A stretch of DNA of 64,000 nt from Gnetum montanum (GCA_015680685.1 MNCI01000556.1:1393652-1457651), one strand, 5' to 3'; numbered from the stretch's first letter, positions 1-11,189 are shown. Notes: a model not told the origin generated them from the letters alone. Numbers and translations: made by a program.

Positions 1-335
1 GGCTCTAGTTAGAAATTTTTGTCGCCCCTGAAAATGCAGAAAACTGGGCTATTTATAGGGGTAGGGTTACCGGGAAAATCGGACCGGGAGACACGTGGGC
101 GTATACGCTGGGCGTATACGCTACATCAGGCCAGCGTATACGCTGGGCGTATACGCTGGACTTGTGAACTGGGCATATACGCTGGGCGTGTACGCTGGGC
201 GTATACGCTGGGCGTGTACGCTGGGCATGTGAACTTGGATGAATGCTGGGCGTAGAGGATGCCAGCGTAAGCGTATAGCATGCCAGCGTAAGCCAAAAAT
301 GTGCACAGCGTATACACATGAAAATGCTTCATTTT
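1..335 (-). mobile_element. U3/R-like end of a minus-strand LTR (partial, family E)
   Basis: Read on the minus strand, the palindromic minisatellite (about 93-310) leads into a TATA box, CTATAAATAG, at 49-58, and then into a leader-like stretch to the window edge. This is the order expected of an LTR: U3 repeats, TATA box, transcription start, R/U5. Only part of the LTR can be present because the window ends. The terminal dinucleotides are not visible, so assignment as an LTR is inference from architecture and from the similar layout of three other LTR types here. It could instead be a free-standing promoter-like repeat. Confidence 0.45.
93..310. repeat. 13-bp minisatellite with palindromic core GCGTATACGC
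   Basis: About ten head-to-tail copies of a 13-bp unit, GGGCGTATACGCT, with variants such as GGGCATATACGCT and GGGCGTGTACGCT. The core GCGTATACGC is a perfect 10-bp palindrome, and in two places it extends to the 12-bp AGCGTATACGCT. The array is rich in CpG and TpA, unlike the AT-rich surroundings. It degenerates after about 235. Related short pieces recur inside the 181-bp units that follow. Open frames here are by-products of the repeat. Confidence 0.9.
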
Positions 336-347
336 AAGGTCAAAAAT

Positions 348-1780
348 TGATTTTTGGGTGCCCAAGAGCTGCTGGAAACCTTGGGGAAGGTTTTGGAGGG
401 TCTAGACGCTCGATTCTGGCACGTTTTGATGCATTTTTGGAGCCCGAAAGTTGCTGTACGCTGGCCACACCCCGACGTGTATGCTGGGCGTGCAAGAATT
501 GGAGACCATCATTCGGAGCCCAAAATTTGATTTTCAAGTGCCCAAGAGCTATTGGGAACCTTGGGGGAGGTTTCAGGGGGTCCGGATGCTCGATTCTGGC
601 ACGTTTGGATGCATTTTTGGGGCCCGAAAGTCTGTCTACGCTGGCCTTACGCTGGGTGTACACGTCGGGCGTGCAGGAATGGAAGACCATCATTCGGAGC
701 CCAAAATTTGATTTTCAAGTACCTAAGACCGGCTGGGAACCTTGGGGGAGGTTTCAGGGGGTCCGGATGCTCGATTCTGGCACGTTTGGATGCATTTTTG
801 GGGGCCGAAACTCTGTCTATGATGGCCTTACGCAGGGCGTACACGCCAGGCGTGCAGGAATGGAGGACCATCATTCGGAGCCCAAAATTTGATTTTCAAG
901 TGCCCAAGAGCTACTGGGAACCTTGGGGAAGGTTTTGGAGGGTCTAGATGCTCGATTCTGGCACGTTTTGGTGCATTTTTGGGGCCTGAAACTCTGTCTA
1001 TGATGGCCTTACGCAGGGCATACACGCCAGGCGTGCAGGAATGGAAGTCCATCATTCGGAGCCCAAAATTCGATTTTCAAGTGCCTGAGACATGCTGGGA
1101 ACCTTGAGAAAGGTCCTGGGGGGTCTAGACGCTCAGTTCTGGCACGTTTTGATGCATTTTTGGGGCCCGAAACTCTGTCTATGCTGGCCTTACGCAGGGC
1201 GTACACGCCAGGCGTGCAGGAATGGAAGACCATCATTCGGAGCCCAAAATGCGATTTACAAGTGCCTGAGACATGCTGGGAACCTTGAGAAAGGTCCTGG
1301 GGGGTCTAGACGCTCAGTTCTGGCATGTTTTGATGCATTTTTGGGGCCCAAAAGTCTGTCTATGCTGGCCTTACGCCGGGCAAACACGCCAGGCATGCAG
1401 GAATGGAAGACCATCATTCGGAGCCCAAAATTCAATTTTCAAGTGCCTGAGACCTGCTGAGAACCTTGAGGGAGGTCCTGGGGGGTCCAGACGGTCAGTT
1501 CTGGCACGTTTTGATGCATTTTTGGGGCCCGAAACTCTGTCTATGCTGGCCTTACGCAGGGCGTACACGCCAGGCGTGCAGGAATGGAAGACCATCATTC
1601 GGAGCCCAAAATTCGATTTTCAAGTGCCTGAGACCTACTGGGAACCTTGGGGAAGGTTCCAGGGGGTCTGGACGCTCAACTTTAGCATGTTTTGAGGAGT
1701 TTTTGAGCCCTGAAATTTGCTGTACGCTGGGCCTTACGTTGGGCATGTGTAGGCCAGCGTACAGGATGCATACTTAGTGA
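348..1780. repeat. 181-bp tandem repeat array (about 8 units)
   Basis: The landmark GATTTTCAAGTG starts at 529, 710, 891, 1072, 1253, 1434 and 1615, giving an exact 181-bp spacing, with a more diverged first unit at about 348 and a partial last one. Each unit contains a block like GGCGTGCAGGAATGG that resembles the 13-bp minisatellite. Since 181 is not a multiple of three, the overlapping open frames of up to 181 codons on both strands shift frame at every unit and are not genes. The unvarying period and high similarity suggest recent expansion compared with the decayed surroundings. Confidence 0.93.
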
Positions 1781-2055
1781 AAACCAAGTATTTTTAGCTC
1801 AAGATTTGCGAAGTTTGATGCCAGATGTCTTCGTAGTCTTCTGTGGATCCCAGGGAACTTTTACTTGCTCGGTTTGACTTCATTTGATGCTCTTTTGAGG
1901 CTTTCAAGCTTGGTCATGCTGAGGATCAACATGACTTAGCTTAATTTCTGTCTTCAAGTGTTAGCCAAAATTTTTGTGGTGTTTCACCATCCAACAACAA
2001 GAAGCAAGGCCTAGCATAGGCTAGGATTAGCCACTGCCACCGCAAGACTACAGAC
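1781..2055. other. Unassigned spacer between satellite array and 3' ORF
   Basis: About 275 bases with no tandem structure and no open frame I can support. It probably belongs to the plus-strand retroelement ending at 4739, as the stretch before its 3' ORF. No promoter-like motif stands out. Confidence 0.4.
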
Positions 2056-3760
2056 CATCGATGAGCCATCTTAGGGCCATTGCTGAGATGGTTAGTTGGG
2101 GAATTTGTGATGACACAAGCCTCTTCTATGTCATCGATGATTCCAATCAGCCTAATATTTCATTAGATTGCACAAGGGACGAATTATCCATTCAAACAGG
2201 AGGAGGGGAAAGAAAATGTTCACAACAGATCTTTGGAAATGAGGTGTAGTTAGAGACTGGTGAAGGGGCCATTGTGGTGGTCATGCAACACCAGAATGCT
2301 ATAGGAGTTGCTGAAGTTGTCACTGACTACATCAAAGAATCCTTTAATGTACCTGTTGTGCAACCGGTAGATCTCTTAGGTGCAGGAGATGCTCAAACTC
2401 TTTCGAGGACCTCAATGACTCCTGTAGAACATGAGGATGAACTAGATCAATTGCTTCAAACAAGACAAGTTCTAACATCCTTGTTTGACATCCCTCAGGA
2501 TGTAACAGCAATTAAATTAGACCTCATTTCTACAAAGGGGAAGCTGGTCATATTCGAAGTAAGGGTCGAGCATGCTAAAGCTAAAGTGCAGAAACTACAA
2601 GAGTAGCTCGTAGCTTTAGAGGCAGCAAAGCAGGATCCTTTACAATTTGTTCCTGCAAATTAGTTGGATAACTTTAGAATAGAGAAACTGACCAAATTGA
2701 TAGCAAAGAATAAGAAGGTGGCAAGAGAAAAGGAGACGGCCACTTGGGATGCCTCCACAACACAAGTGCAAACTCATGAGCATTTTAAGGCACTCAAGGA
2801 CTTAGAAGAAGAGAATAAGTAGTTGGTTGCAAATAACCTTCGGTTGACCTCTGTGGAGAAATAAAAGAATGTTCTCGATGAACACTTTCATCAATCATGA
2901 GAATAGTTCATTCAATTCAACTGAGATGTAAGCCATTTAGCTAGAGAAAATTGAACCCTCTTAATGGAGGAGGTACGTGCTATTCGTAAAAAATCAGCCA
3001 TTGAAATAAGCGTGTGGCAGAATGAGGCTAAATGACACAAGAAGCTGAAGGAGAACTTCCAGGATTAAGTGGGGATGTACAAACAAATCTTGGAGAAGGA
3101 GATCCATATGTCCAAGTCTCAAATCAACACTATCAGTGCTCAAAATACTGATTGGAAGGCCATATTGTACACATATGCCTTCACCCACCAAGTGGAAGTT
3201 AAAAATCAGGACCTACAGACCCAAGACTTAATAGAGTACATGGAGTTGGCAAATCTTAGGTATTCCAATCTCTCCATGTTAACAGTAGGGTACCAAAGGT
3301 CAAAGCTTGAGCAGTAGGTAGCTTCCACCCACATCAAATATGAAGCATAATTTGCAAAGTGCAAGAAGTTGACTAACAAACTATATGTCGTAGATTCTAA
3401 ACTTGCAGTGGTAAAAGAAAGCTACCAAGGACAAAAAGATGTTGCAACCGACTTGGCTCGATGGCTAATAGACCTTCATGAATACAAAGATAAATCCAGA
3501 GCCTATGAAGAGGACTGATGGGTGTTCATGGCATGGTACATCAAAGCCAATCAGATGTTCCCGCAACTACCCTATCCATGGGAAGTGTCAACTCCATCAA
3601 ACATTGGAACACTTGCATGGATAGCAGAAGATCCTCAAACTGAAGAGGAGAATCTCTAGGCCATTCTTCAATGCAATCAACCTTCAAAACTTGGAGGACA
3701 AGACAAAGGCAAGGCACCATGGAGGAGCCACCACCACCAGGAACTACATGAGTTCCATTT
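2056..3760 (+). pseudogene. Decayed 3'-terminal ORF of a plus-strand Athila/Tat-like retroelement
   Basis: Three open stretches on the plus strand (2061-2249, 2274-2606, 3069-3317) and the stop-interrupted sequence between them read as one coiled-coil-rich protein, with heptad-like Glu/Lys/Leu segments around 2400-2900 and 3060-3450. Two blocks match the minus-strand 3' ORFs of the elements at 21690-24330, 28500-29830 and 47900-50530: a block with IEYMELANLR near 3230-3260 and a C-terminal block with the PYPWEV motif near 3560-3600 followed by an acidic E-rich stretch. It lies directly before a polypurine tract and LTR, the envelope position. Function is unknown. The N-terminal domain seen in the other copies is missing or unrecognisable. 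Several TAG and TAA stops break it. Confidence 0.75.
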
Positions 3761-3910
3761 TTTGTAGTTGTAGCATTCTTTCTGTGTTGTGTCTTTCCAC
3801 ACTGCGGCATTGTTTCATTTCATTTTTTCCAGTTAATAATCCCATACCTATCCATTGTATAATCAATAGAGCTTGTTCTCTTTGTAACTCGAGGATGAGT
3901 TTTTATTTAG
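3761..3910 (+). other. 3' untranslated region before the polypurine tract
   Basis: This lies between the last recognisable codons of the 3' ORF and the PPT. An open frame at 3691-3924 runs across the ORF end, the PPT and the LTR edge, so it is not a gene. Confidence 0.4.
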
Positions 3911-3921
3911 TTGTGGGGGTA
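3911..3921 (+). other. Polypurine tract (PPT)
   Basis: The sequence TTGTGGGGGTA ends immediately before the LTR start TGATGGG. The same tract, in minus orientation and slightly decayed, borders the 3' LTR of element 3 (47658-47670) and element 2 (28258-28268). This is where plus-strand DNA synthesis is primed in LTR retrotransposons. It fixes the element's orientation as plus and the LTR as the 3' one. Confidence 0.8.
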
Positions 3922-4739
3922 TGATGGGACATGATATCACATGGGCCACGATATCGCATACACGATATCACATCTTCCCCTACAATATCGCGTACATGAT
4001 ATCGTAGTGTGCCACAATGTCTATAAATAAGAAGTGGCTCTCCCTTGATTAGGTATTAGGAATTAGAAGTAGCAAAACTATGGCAGTTTGACCACTCTAG
4101 AGATAGATTATTTTTCCCGTGTCTACATGCAGTGTGGTGAATGTAATTGTATAGAATTATTTATTCAAGTGTGACATACTTGAACACATACATGATCGAC
4201 AATAAAGATCAAGATTACTTCATCATTGTAGTAGTCACTTTGTTTATTTATTTACTGTTATTTAGTATTTTCTCTCTCTCACCCTTAAACTCCTAGAATG
4301 CAGAATGAGTACAACTTGATTAAAAGCATTTAAGTATGACTACTTGGTAGCCCAGTGGTGTACCTATGATTTGGACTTGGTAATCCTAGTGGTAGTCATG
4401 CATGAGGTCCAAGATGTGTACGGTTGATCAAGGAATTGGTTTCTCGTCGCACTTAGGCTAGATTAGATTTCCTTACCTTTTCCTCCTATCTTAGATTAGT
4501 TAATATTACATTCCAATACCTTCAAGAGTAGCATTAGAATTAGGAACATATCATACACCTCATCTGGACTAAACCATAAATGAAAAATATAATACTAGTC
4601 CAGGTGGAAAGACAGTGAATTGCGACCTAAGGATGACTGTCTAGGTGCCACAACTAGTCCTTCTACGGAGTTCAACTGGATTGCAATGATAATGCTCATA
4701 TTCGTACGGTTGAGTGTAGGGGTACCTCACCACTCATCA
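3922..4739 (+). mobile_element. 3' LTR, family D
   Basis: An 818-bp LTR with ends TGATG...CATCA, preceded by a PPT. Its last 50 bases, read in reverse, match the start of the LTR at 60690-61550, including the TGATGAGTGGTGAG end, so the two are family members in opposite orientation. The start also resembles family B LTRs (TGATGAGTAGTGAG), so B and D are related. U3 contains four GATATC palindromes at 3933-4003, then a TATA box, CTATAAATAA, at 4021-4030. It interrupts the reverse transcriptase remnant that begins at 4745. Confidence 0.85.
3933..4030 (+). promoter_or_regulatory. U3 GATATC palindrome array plus TATA box
   Basis: GATATC occurs at 3933-3938, 3950-3955, 3964-3969 and 3998-4003, with a degenerate AATATC between. 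CTATAAATAA follows at 4021-4030. The spacing from array to TATA is about 20 bases. A promoter role is inferred from position in U3 and from the same order in the family D LTR at 60690-61550. Confidence 0.6.
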
Positions 4740-4744
4740 ACATG

Positions 4745-5640
4745 TAATCACTAAAGATGTATGTCATTTTGCACTCGTAAGTTGATCCTATGTTATTAAG
4801 TCCAAAGGGCATCATGGTGTAAAAAAATGTACCCCAAGGGATCATGAAGGCTATGCTAAGTTGACGCTCAAGGTTGATCCTAATCTAGTTGTAGCCTAAG
4901 AACCCATCCATGAAGGATAAGAAGGCATGATCAATAGTGGTATTGATCAATTAATCAATACTAGGAAACAAAAAATCATCTTTAATGGTTGCCATGTTTA
5001 GGTCTTGGATGCCTATGCAAATGTATATACTTTAATTCTTCTTAGGTACAACTATGATGTTGGAGACCCACTCGACATAGTAAATGGCTTGGATGAAACC
5101 AACTTTGTAAAGCTTGGTGATTTCATCACAGATAGCCAACACCACATCAAACCTAACGTTGTGTACCTTCTATTTTACTAGCTTAATGCAAGAGTATAGA
5201 ATAATGTTATGTTGAAGTAACCTAGGGTCTAGGCTTGGCATGTCCTCATATGAATATGCGAATGCTTTGATGTTATCATTTAACACCTTGGTGATGTCTT
5301 GGGCATGTTGGGGATCTTGTGAGGAACTTAGATTTAGCATTTTTTGCCTTACCATTGGGTGTTATCATAGGGATCTCGACAAGGGAATCCTCTATGATGT
5401 CTCATACCTCTAGATCGAGAGTCTTGATTAGATGGTTGGGCCAATATAGTGGTGTCTCTATAGATGCCATGTATTTAGCATAGGTTATAGGATCAAGGTT
5501 TAGGTGATGTGGGTCAATGCATCACTTGATATCACCATGAGGTCCTATAAGGACCAGAGGTAAAACAAGCTACCCAAGCATGATCATATTCCTACAAAAT
5601 AAAATAATAAAAAATTAAGTAAAACCTATCTTAACCAAGG
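4745..5640 (-). pseudogene. Ty3/gypsy (Tat-like) reverse transcriptase remnant, N-terminal half
   Basis: On the minus strand, reading down from about 5560, the order is that of a Tat-lineage RT. A segment like FAYSYEDMPSLDP (5170-5355) precedes the RT. Then come NIIVVPKKN near 5040, LSFMDGFLGYN near 4890-4920 with a TAG where the invariant Gln of GYNQI is expected, and MMPFGLNNIGSTYE near 4795-4835. The catalytic YxDD box, RNase H and integrase are missing because the plus-strand family D LTR abuts at 4739. Many stops make it non-functional. It is RNA-dependent DNA polymerase by family. The rest of the gene probably lies left of the window. Confidence 0.88.
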
Positions 5641-5740
5641 TAATATGCATAAATGAATAAAAATAAATGCAATGAAAATTTACATAAGTATGCAAAATAG
5701 CTATAAAGAAGGGGTAAGCATGTATATGTGCTAGTTTTAG
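5641..5740. other. A-rich spacer at the edge of an insert in the Tat-like element
   Basis: Short A-rich sequence with repeated AAATAAA and AAATGCA words, resembling 10830-11000. Protease and RT of the same minus-strand element lie on either side of 5640-11150, so these A-rich patches may mark the edges of inserted DNA. No target-site duplication was found. Confidence 0.3.
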
Positions 5741-5985
5741 GTCTTAGCAAACTGTAGATGTGTCAAATGTGTTAATTTGGGAAAGGATTGTTGCAATCAA
5801 GATTGGAAATCAGCTAATGCATTGACTGGATAACAACAAGTTGGAGATTTTGACTAAGTGTAAGTCACTATGCTCTCACCCAACTATGCTTCCACCAAAA
5901 AGTTGAAAATTTTTGGCTAAGTGTGGAGCATAGTCCTAGGTAGATGGGTCATTAAACAACCCCAAGAGGGTATAAAAGCATGTTT
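5741..5985 (+). promoter_or_regulatory. Hairpin-type repeats followed by a plus-strand TATA box
   Basis: Words such as CTATGCTCTCACC and GTGGAGCATAGTC at about 5866-5935 are the two arms of the motif that forms the hairpin array in the Tat LTR (15920-16830). They are followed by GGGTATAAAAGCATG with a TATA box at 5970-5978, reading plus. By analogy this is a U3-like promoter in plus orientation, pointing at the decayed plus-strand ORF at 7930-10190. The rest of an LTR was not delimited. Confidence 0.35.
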
Positions 5986-7800
5986 TACCATGGTTAATTT
6001 ATCATTTTCAAACTTGAAAAATGTGAAATTCAATGTGTAGATTTGATATTGTAGTTGTTTCATGCCACAAGAGCATAGTTGAAGCCATGATGCATTGAAC
6101 TAGATTCTTGCACGTAGGACTAGCAAATGTGGATGAGGGAAAATGGGCACTAGGACACCTACCACAAGCATGCATGAAAGAGAGGAGAACATTGGTGTCT
6201 TCCAAGTACCCCAACTATGCTCTCCCCTATGCCATTTTTTTCATTATTTTTTTTCTGCACTAAGGGTTTGGGAAAGTGAACATTGTTGGCACCTTTCCAT
6301 GGTAGGGGCCACCACTGCTATGGGTCATTTTGGCCACCATGATTGGAAGAGCATGCATTTTCATCGAGGGTCCTAGAGTAATGATGGTTTTGCTATTGTG
6401 TGCATGGGTTTTGGGCATGTGTGGTGCGGTCGTAGGCTACGCTTCACTATGTAATGGAAAGGAAATGATTATTATTAGGTGGCATGGCATAGCCATAAGG
6501 GGTCATGCATAGGGTTTTGGGGCTAAGCATAGGGTTGATTTGCTGTAGGGGTTTCCTAGGGCATGTGGGGTAACTTTCTACAAAAAATTTGTTCTTTTCC
6601 TTTTATGTTTTCCTATGACATGGTCAAGAAATGGATCGGGGTTTGGTAGTGGTCCAAGATGGTTGGTTGTATGGTAGAAGGTACAACAAGGGTTCGACAA
6701 TTCTTGTTCTTATTATTATTTGGCACGTGGCAGGGATGAGGGCTCTAGCAATGGCTGAGGATGACTTACTACAAGGTAAGGAACATAGCAGGGGTTTACC
6801 CTACGATTTTTTTTATCTTAAAAACAAAATTCCTATTTCACATGAAGGGTAAGGATCAAGCACATTAGGGACATAGGGGGCCATGGGGGTGCACAGTTCT
6901 AGGGTGTATTTTTGATTTTTTTTTTAAAAAAAATGAAAATGGAGTAGGGTTTCAACGCATGTCAAGAGCTAAAGGGGGCTATGAGGTGATTGCACCTTAG
7001 GGCATGACCAAGGGCTATAAGGATGTTGCACCTAAAATGTGGCTGTACAGTCCATAGGGGCCATGAGAGGATTTTAGTGCCAAGGGCACATTTATGTGTT
7101 TTTCTAGTCTTTTCTTAAAATGAGGGGCTGTGGCAAGGCATATTGTAGGGGCTATGGCCATGGTTTTGGCTGTAGGGGTTGCAGTTTTGGTTGATGCTCG
7201 ACACATGCTTCTTCCATTTTCTTCCCTTCCTCTTCATTTTCTTTGAGAGGGAGTCATGTTGGTGGAGGGTGTAGGGCATGCAAGGGAAAAATGCATGGTC
7301 GATAGTGCCTAGGCAAGGCATGACGTGCAAGGTGTGGTAGGCAAGGTAGGCATGTTGCATAGAGAGTGTTTGGATAGTGGCTAGAAATGCATCTTCTACT
7401 ACCATAGCCAAGACTATGCTCCCTATCTTGGAGGCACCATTGATGCCAAGTGTTTGAAAAAATGTGTCTACCCAATAGTTACTTTTTCTTTGTTGGGATT
7501 GTAGTCTATAGAGAACATGGTCACTATGCCCAGAGTTAGAAAAATCTTTTAATTTCTAGACTACGCTCTCCACTAAGATGGTCCAAAGTTAGAAAATTTT
7601 GCAAAAATTCTATAAATCTTGGATAATGCTAAACTTGCAAAATGAAACAATGCTAATCTTGCAAAAATGCTAAACTTGTAGACTATAATGATGTTAAAAT
7701 TGCAAAAATGTGTAGACTATAATGATGTTGAAACTATGAAAAACTGCAAATTTTCATGATGCTAAACATGTGAAGACATTTGAAATGAGATACTAACCCT
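5986..7800. other. G-rich degenerate region with no supported gene
   Basis: Low-complexity purine-rich plus strand with many near-repeats of the form GGGGCYATGG, notably 6880-7350, and a leader-like stretch at 7500-7790 with repeated GCAAAAATGCTAAAC words. Similar words and the pair GACTACGCTCTCCACT (about 7560) recur upstream of Gag at 14700-14930. Short open frames on both strands look accidental, with no recognisable domain. Confidence 0.4.
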
Positions 7801-7929
7801 ATGCAAACATGTTGTACAATAGTGAGTACCAAGCATGTCAAATAAGTTGGTTGATGTCCTATACCTACAGGGTCCTAAAAGGCATTACCAAAAATGAAAA
7901 GTTTTCAATGTTATACTGTGTTAATTTTG

Positions 7930-10190
7930 CTAACATAATTTCATGGTTTTATGGCAAAGTCTGCATCTATGAGTATACTAACACTTGATTTGTTACTTGA
8001 TTATTGCATAGTGCTACTAAAGCATATCTTGGTTGTCATGGAGCTTGTTGGCATCTTGTGCCATGTGAGTGAGACTATTCCCAACACACCTGCACTAGAT
8101 ATGCAAGTTGGTCAATAGGTTCTATGGTTTTAGCCAGGGGCTCCTTAGTTCCTAGAGTATCTGTTGTAGTAGTTTAGTGTGATCATGTGGTCACACTTAG
8201 CAATGGAGGCTACCAAGATAATAACTAAGACATTTCTTCTTAGGGCTAACTAGGGCATCTTTAGGTTCATGTATGATGAGATTATTGTTGGTGATGATGG
8301 AGTAGGTGGTTTAGGCAGAGGCCCTAGGGACACCTAGTGCCTATCTAGGATTTGGCACATGACAAGGTTCAATTGCTACAATAAGAGCAATACCCTCTTT
8401 ATCACTGTGCAAGTGAACACTCTATTCTAGAACCCACCTAGAACCATATACTATGCTAGAGGGTAATTATTTTAATAGCTTTCATATTTTTTCTTTGATA
8501 CTTGTTCATGCTATATTTCTAACTACTCATGCTTAGTGCCAAATTTAAACTTCATAAGAAAGGCCTACACGATGAGACAAACACCCTAGCTATGACTTGT
8601 ACCACCCTAGAGGTGTTCTCTTCTAGCTCAAATGTTTAGGAAGTTGTGCTTGAGTAGGTGGAGTCTAATTTAGAGGCCTATCCTACTTAGTATCTGAAGA
8701 CATATAAGCGGTGCAAGACCTAAGACTAGTTAGATGAGAAGTGGGCCATTTGTGTGATTAAGATTGGGGAGATGATTTTACCACCATCTTTGTCTCACAT
8801 CCTATTCATGCCACGTATGTGTCTACTATTTTAGGTCTTGTGCTTGCTCATGTATGCCAATTAATTTTCCTTTTACATGATATTAATGTTGTTTTACCTC
8901 TATTGTAATAGAAGTTACTTCAAGCAAGGTGATGGTGGTCACCACAAGCTGTACAAAGGCCATCCTCATCATGAAATATGACAATGTAGAGGATGCATAG
9001 CATTGGTTATGACACAAGGCCTTATAGTTATTAACTGCTAAGCTCATGCATGCCCCTAGCCTAGCTATTCTAATGGTCAAAATGGTTACCATCATCAAAT
9101 CCTTCAATAGCAAAGTATGATAGTTTGTCACATGCGTGCGTGGTGTGAAGGTAGTGCTTAACCTTGGTGAGGCCTTCTTTACTAACCTACTTGGATTCTC
9201 CACTGATGTCCTATTGATTGTTGATAAGGCTAGTAAAGAGGTGGACTGCTAAGGAGAGATCAAGGACTGGCTAGAGGCCATCCCATATCACAAGGGCATA
9301 CCAATCAAGGAGATTTTTATGCTTGAAATATGGAAGCTCTACCCTCATTTTTGTCCTTGTATCTTCCTAAAGTTGCTCTCCCAAGGAAAGATCCTTAGGG
9401 TGGAGTAGGTGTAGGTGATGAAATAGCTATTGCTAGAGGATACAAGGCTTAACTAGGTTGCCTATATTGCAACCACCTTGCTCAAATCATAGCTTGGAGA
9501 TCTCTGTATGCTTTAACAAAGATCTACAAGCTAGGTTTGTGCATACAGAGATAGCTATGATTGCAGATGAACTTGCTTACCTAGAAGAATTAAGACTAGA
9601 AAAATTATAGCACTAAGGTGTATCCATGGGGCTAAACTTAGAAGAATCACAAGAATCAATACAAGCATAAGCACAATGTGTACCTTTGGTGGTACAAGGA
9701 AGAGTCTATTAAGCACCGCCACCTCAATGTTCCTTGAGGTAACTGATGGAAGGCAAGAATATGAGTTGTTTGCTTGGCATATAGTGGTGAGTGACTCTCC
9801 TAAGAGGAATATTGTCACCCCATTAGGAAAGGCTTCTTCTGCTATGTTTTCCATGGAGCCACTTGCATGGACTACCGTGGACAAAGACAAGACCCTTGCA
9901 AGGATTGACTTTGGCCAGGAGGACTAGACATAGCTTTTAGAGGCCAAGATCCTCTAATGCTTGTAGGATGGCCTTGACAATCTACCTCCAGAAGCTAATG
10001 CAGGATTGTCCCAGGTTCATTTTTTATCTACTTTTTTGCATGTTTTGGTGTTAGCTTGTATATTATACGTTTACTTTACTAATTGCTTATTTTTTGCTGG
10101 TTGTAGTAATAGGCACTAGGAGACACTGTAGGCCCCAGCAGTGTGGTGGGGGAAGAAGGGCCTCCACCTTCACCTAGTACCACTGGTTGA
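7930..10190 (+). pseudogene. Decayed plus-strand ORF of unknown function inside the Tat-like element
   Basis: A plus-strand reading can be followed with few frame changes but many TAG/TAA stops. It starts near an ATG at about 7950, passes through stretches around 8190-8440 and 8880-9330, and ends with the cleanest piece (9676-9927), which contains SMFLEVTDGRQEYELFAW and ends in a Gly/Asp-rich tail. The composition is protein-like, with charged and hydrophobic alternation, but I recognise no family. It is antisense to the flanking protease and RT. Some Tat elements carry extra ORFs, some antisense, which is one possible origin; a captured host gene is another. The cleanest piece has an open complement on the minus strand (9555-9890), so coding sense is not certain. 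Confidence 0.35.
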
Positions 10191-10427
10191 GTATGTCCTG
10201 ATGTGGCCCTATTATTGGGCACTTTTGCATTTTTTTTGTACTTTTTACTACTCATAATGTTGATGTGCCTGCTATGTACTATTATTCATGTAAGATGTAA
10301 TGGATGTGTTTGTTATATATAGTGTGTAACGTGTAAACTTTTGTTCTTATTATTATCAACTTTCTATGTAATGAGTGAATGTGCTACATTAAGATTATGT
10401 CGTAATAATGTAACAAGGCCATTGTGA

Positions 10428-10760
10428 CCCTCATGCTAGTTTAAGGCCATAGCGAAAGGGCCGATGCTATGTTAAGGCTACTTTAGGCCATGATTATTAT
10501 TAGTTTAAGGCTATTTTAGGCCATGATTATTGTTTTTTTAAGGCCATTTCAAGCCACAATTTGGAAAATGATTCATGGTTTTAGGCCATTCTAGGCTACA
10601 AGTTGCCAGTTTAAGGCCATGGTGGGCAATAGTGATAGTTTGAGGTCATTTCAAGCCACATATCACTAGTTTAAGGCCATGGTGGGAAATAGTGATAGTT
10701 TGAGGTCATTTCAAGCCACATATCACTAGTTTAAGGCCATGGTGGGCCATAATGATACTA
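10428..10760. repeat. 60-bp tandem repeat with TTTAAGGCCAT motif
   Basis: Bases 10621-10680 and 10681-10740 are two 60-bp units that differ at one position, and a third begins at 10741. To the left, older copies of the TTAAGGC...TTTAGGCCAT core appear at about 10440-10620. The near-identity of the two units contrasts with the decay of everything around them, so the last duplication is recent. No coding content. Confidence 0.9.
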
Positions 10761-11189
10761 TTTTTCATTTTGTGATTTTGGCTTTTCTGATTTTTATGCA
10801 CTTATATGTTTTTCATGCATAAGCTAGTGATTGCTAAAGGGTGAACTAAACAAGCGAATGCATAGAAAAAGCAAAATACATAAGCAAAGCAAACAAATGC
10901 ATACACAAAGTAGACAATTCATACTCTAGGAAATAAAGATGAATATAAATGTGTAAACAAATGAAATGTAAATAAAAAAATGCATGGTTAAATGTACAAG
11001 TAAAGGGTAGGTAGGATTCTCGCACATGCTAGTCTAAGGGTATGCCTTAATCATGTAATTGCTTCCTAACCTGGTGTGGGTTGGGAGGTGTGTAGGGCCT
11101 AGACTGTACTATGAAGTACTCCCTTTGACCTTCATCTGCTATGTCGAAGGGTAATTCAGCCCATAAAACATCCTCCAAGAGGTCATTGG
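10761..11189. other. A-rich spacer between repeat and protease remnant
   Basis: Mostly A-rich sequence with AAATGCATA-type words at 10850-11000, resembling 5641-5740. On the minus strand, 11100-11189 may still code the linker after the protease. Nothing else is supported. Confidence 0.35.

Noticed and set aside
48-330. The TATA box and palindromes at the left edge as an internal promoter for the plus-strand 3' ORF at 2056
   Set aside because: The order array-then-TATA reads on the minus strand, away from that ORF, so it fits a minus-strand LTR better.
19-365. Open frames rich in YAGRVRWAYTL or YAQRIRPAYTPS repeats on both strands
   Set aside because: Translation of the 13-bp minisatellite; no start context or family.
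347-892. Longest open frame of the window, 181 codons on the plus strand, plus overlapping frames on both strands to 1777
   Set aside because: It lies wholly in the 181-bp array. Because 181 is 1 modulo 3, every unit repeats the same words in a new frame, which gives open frames without selection.
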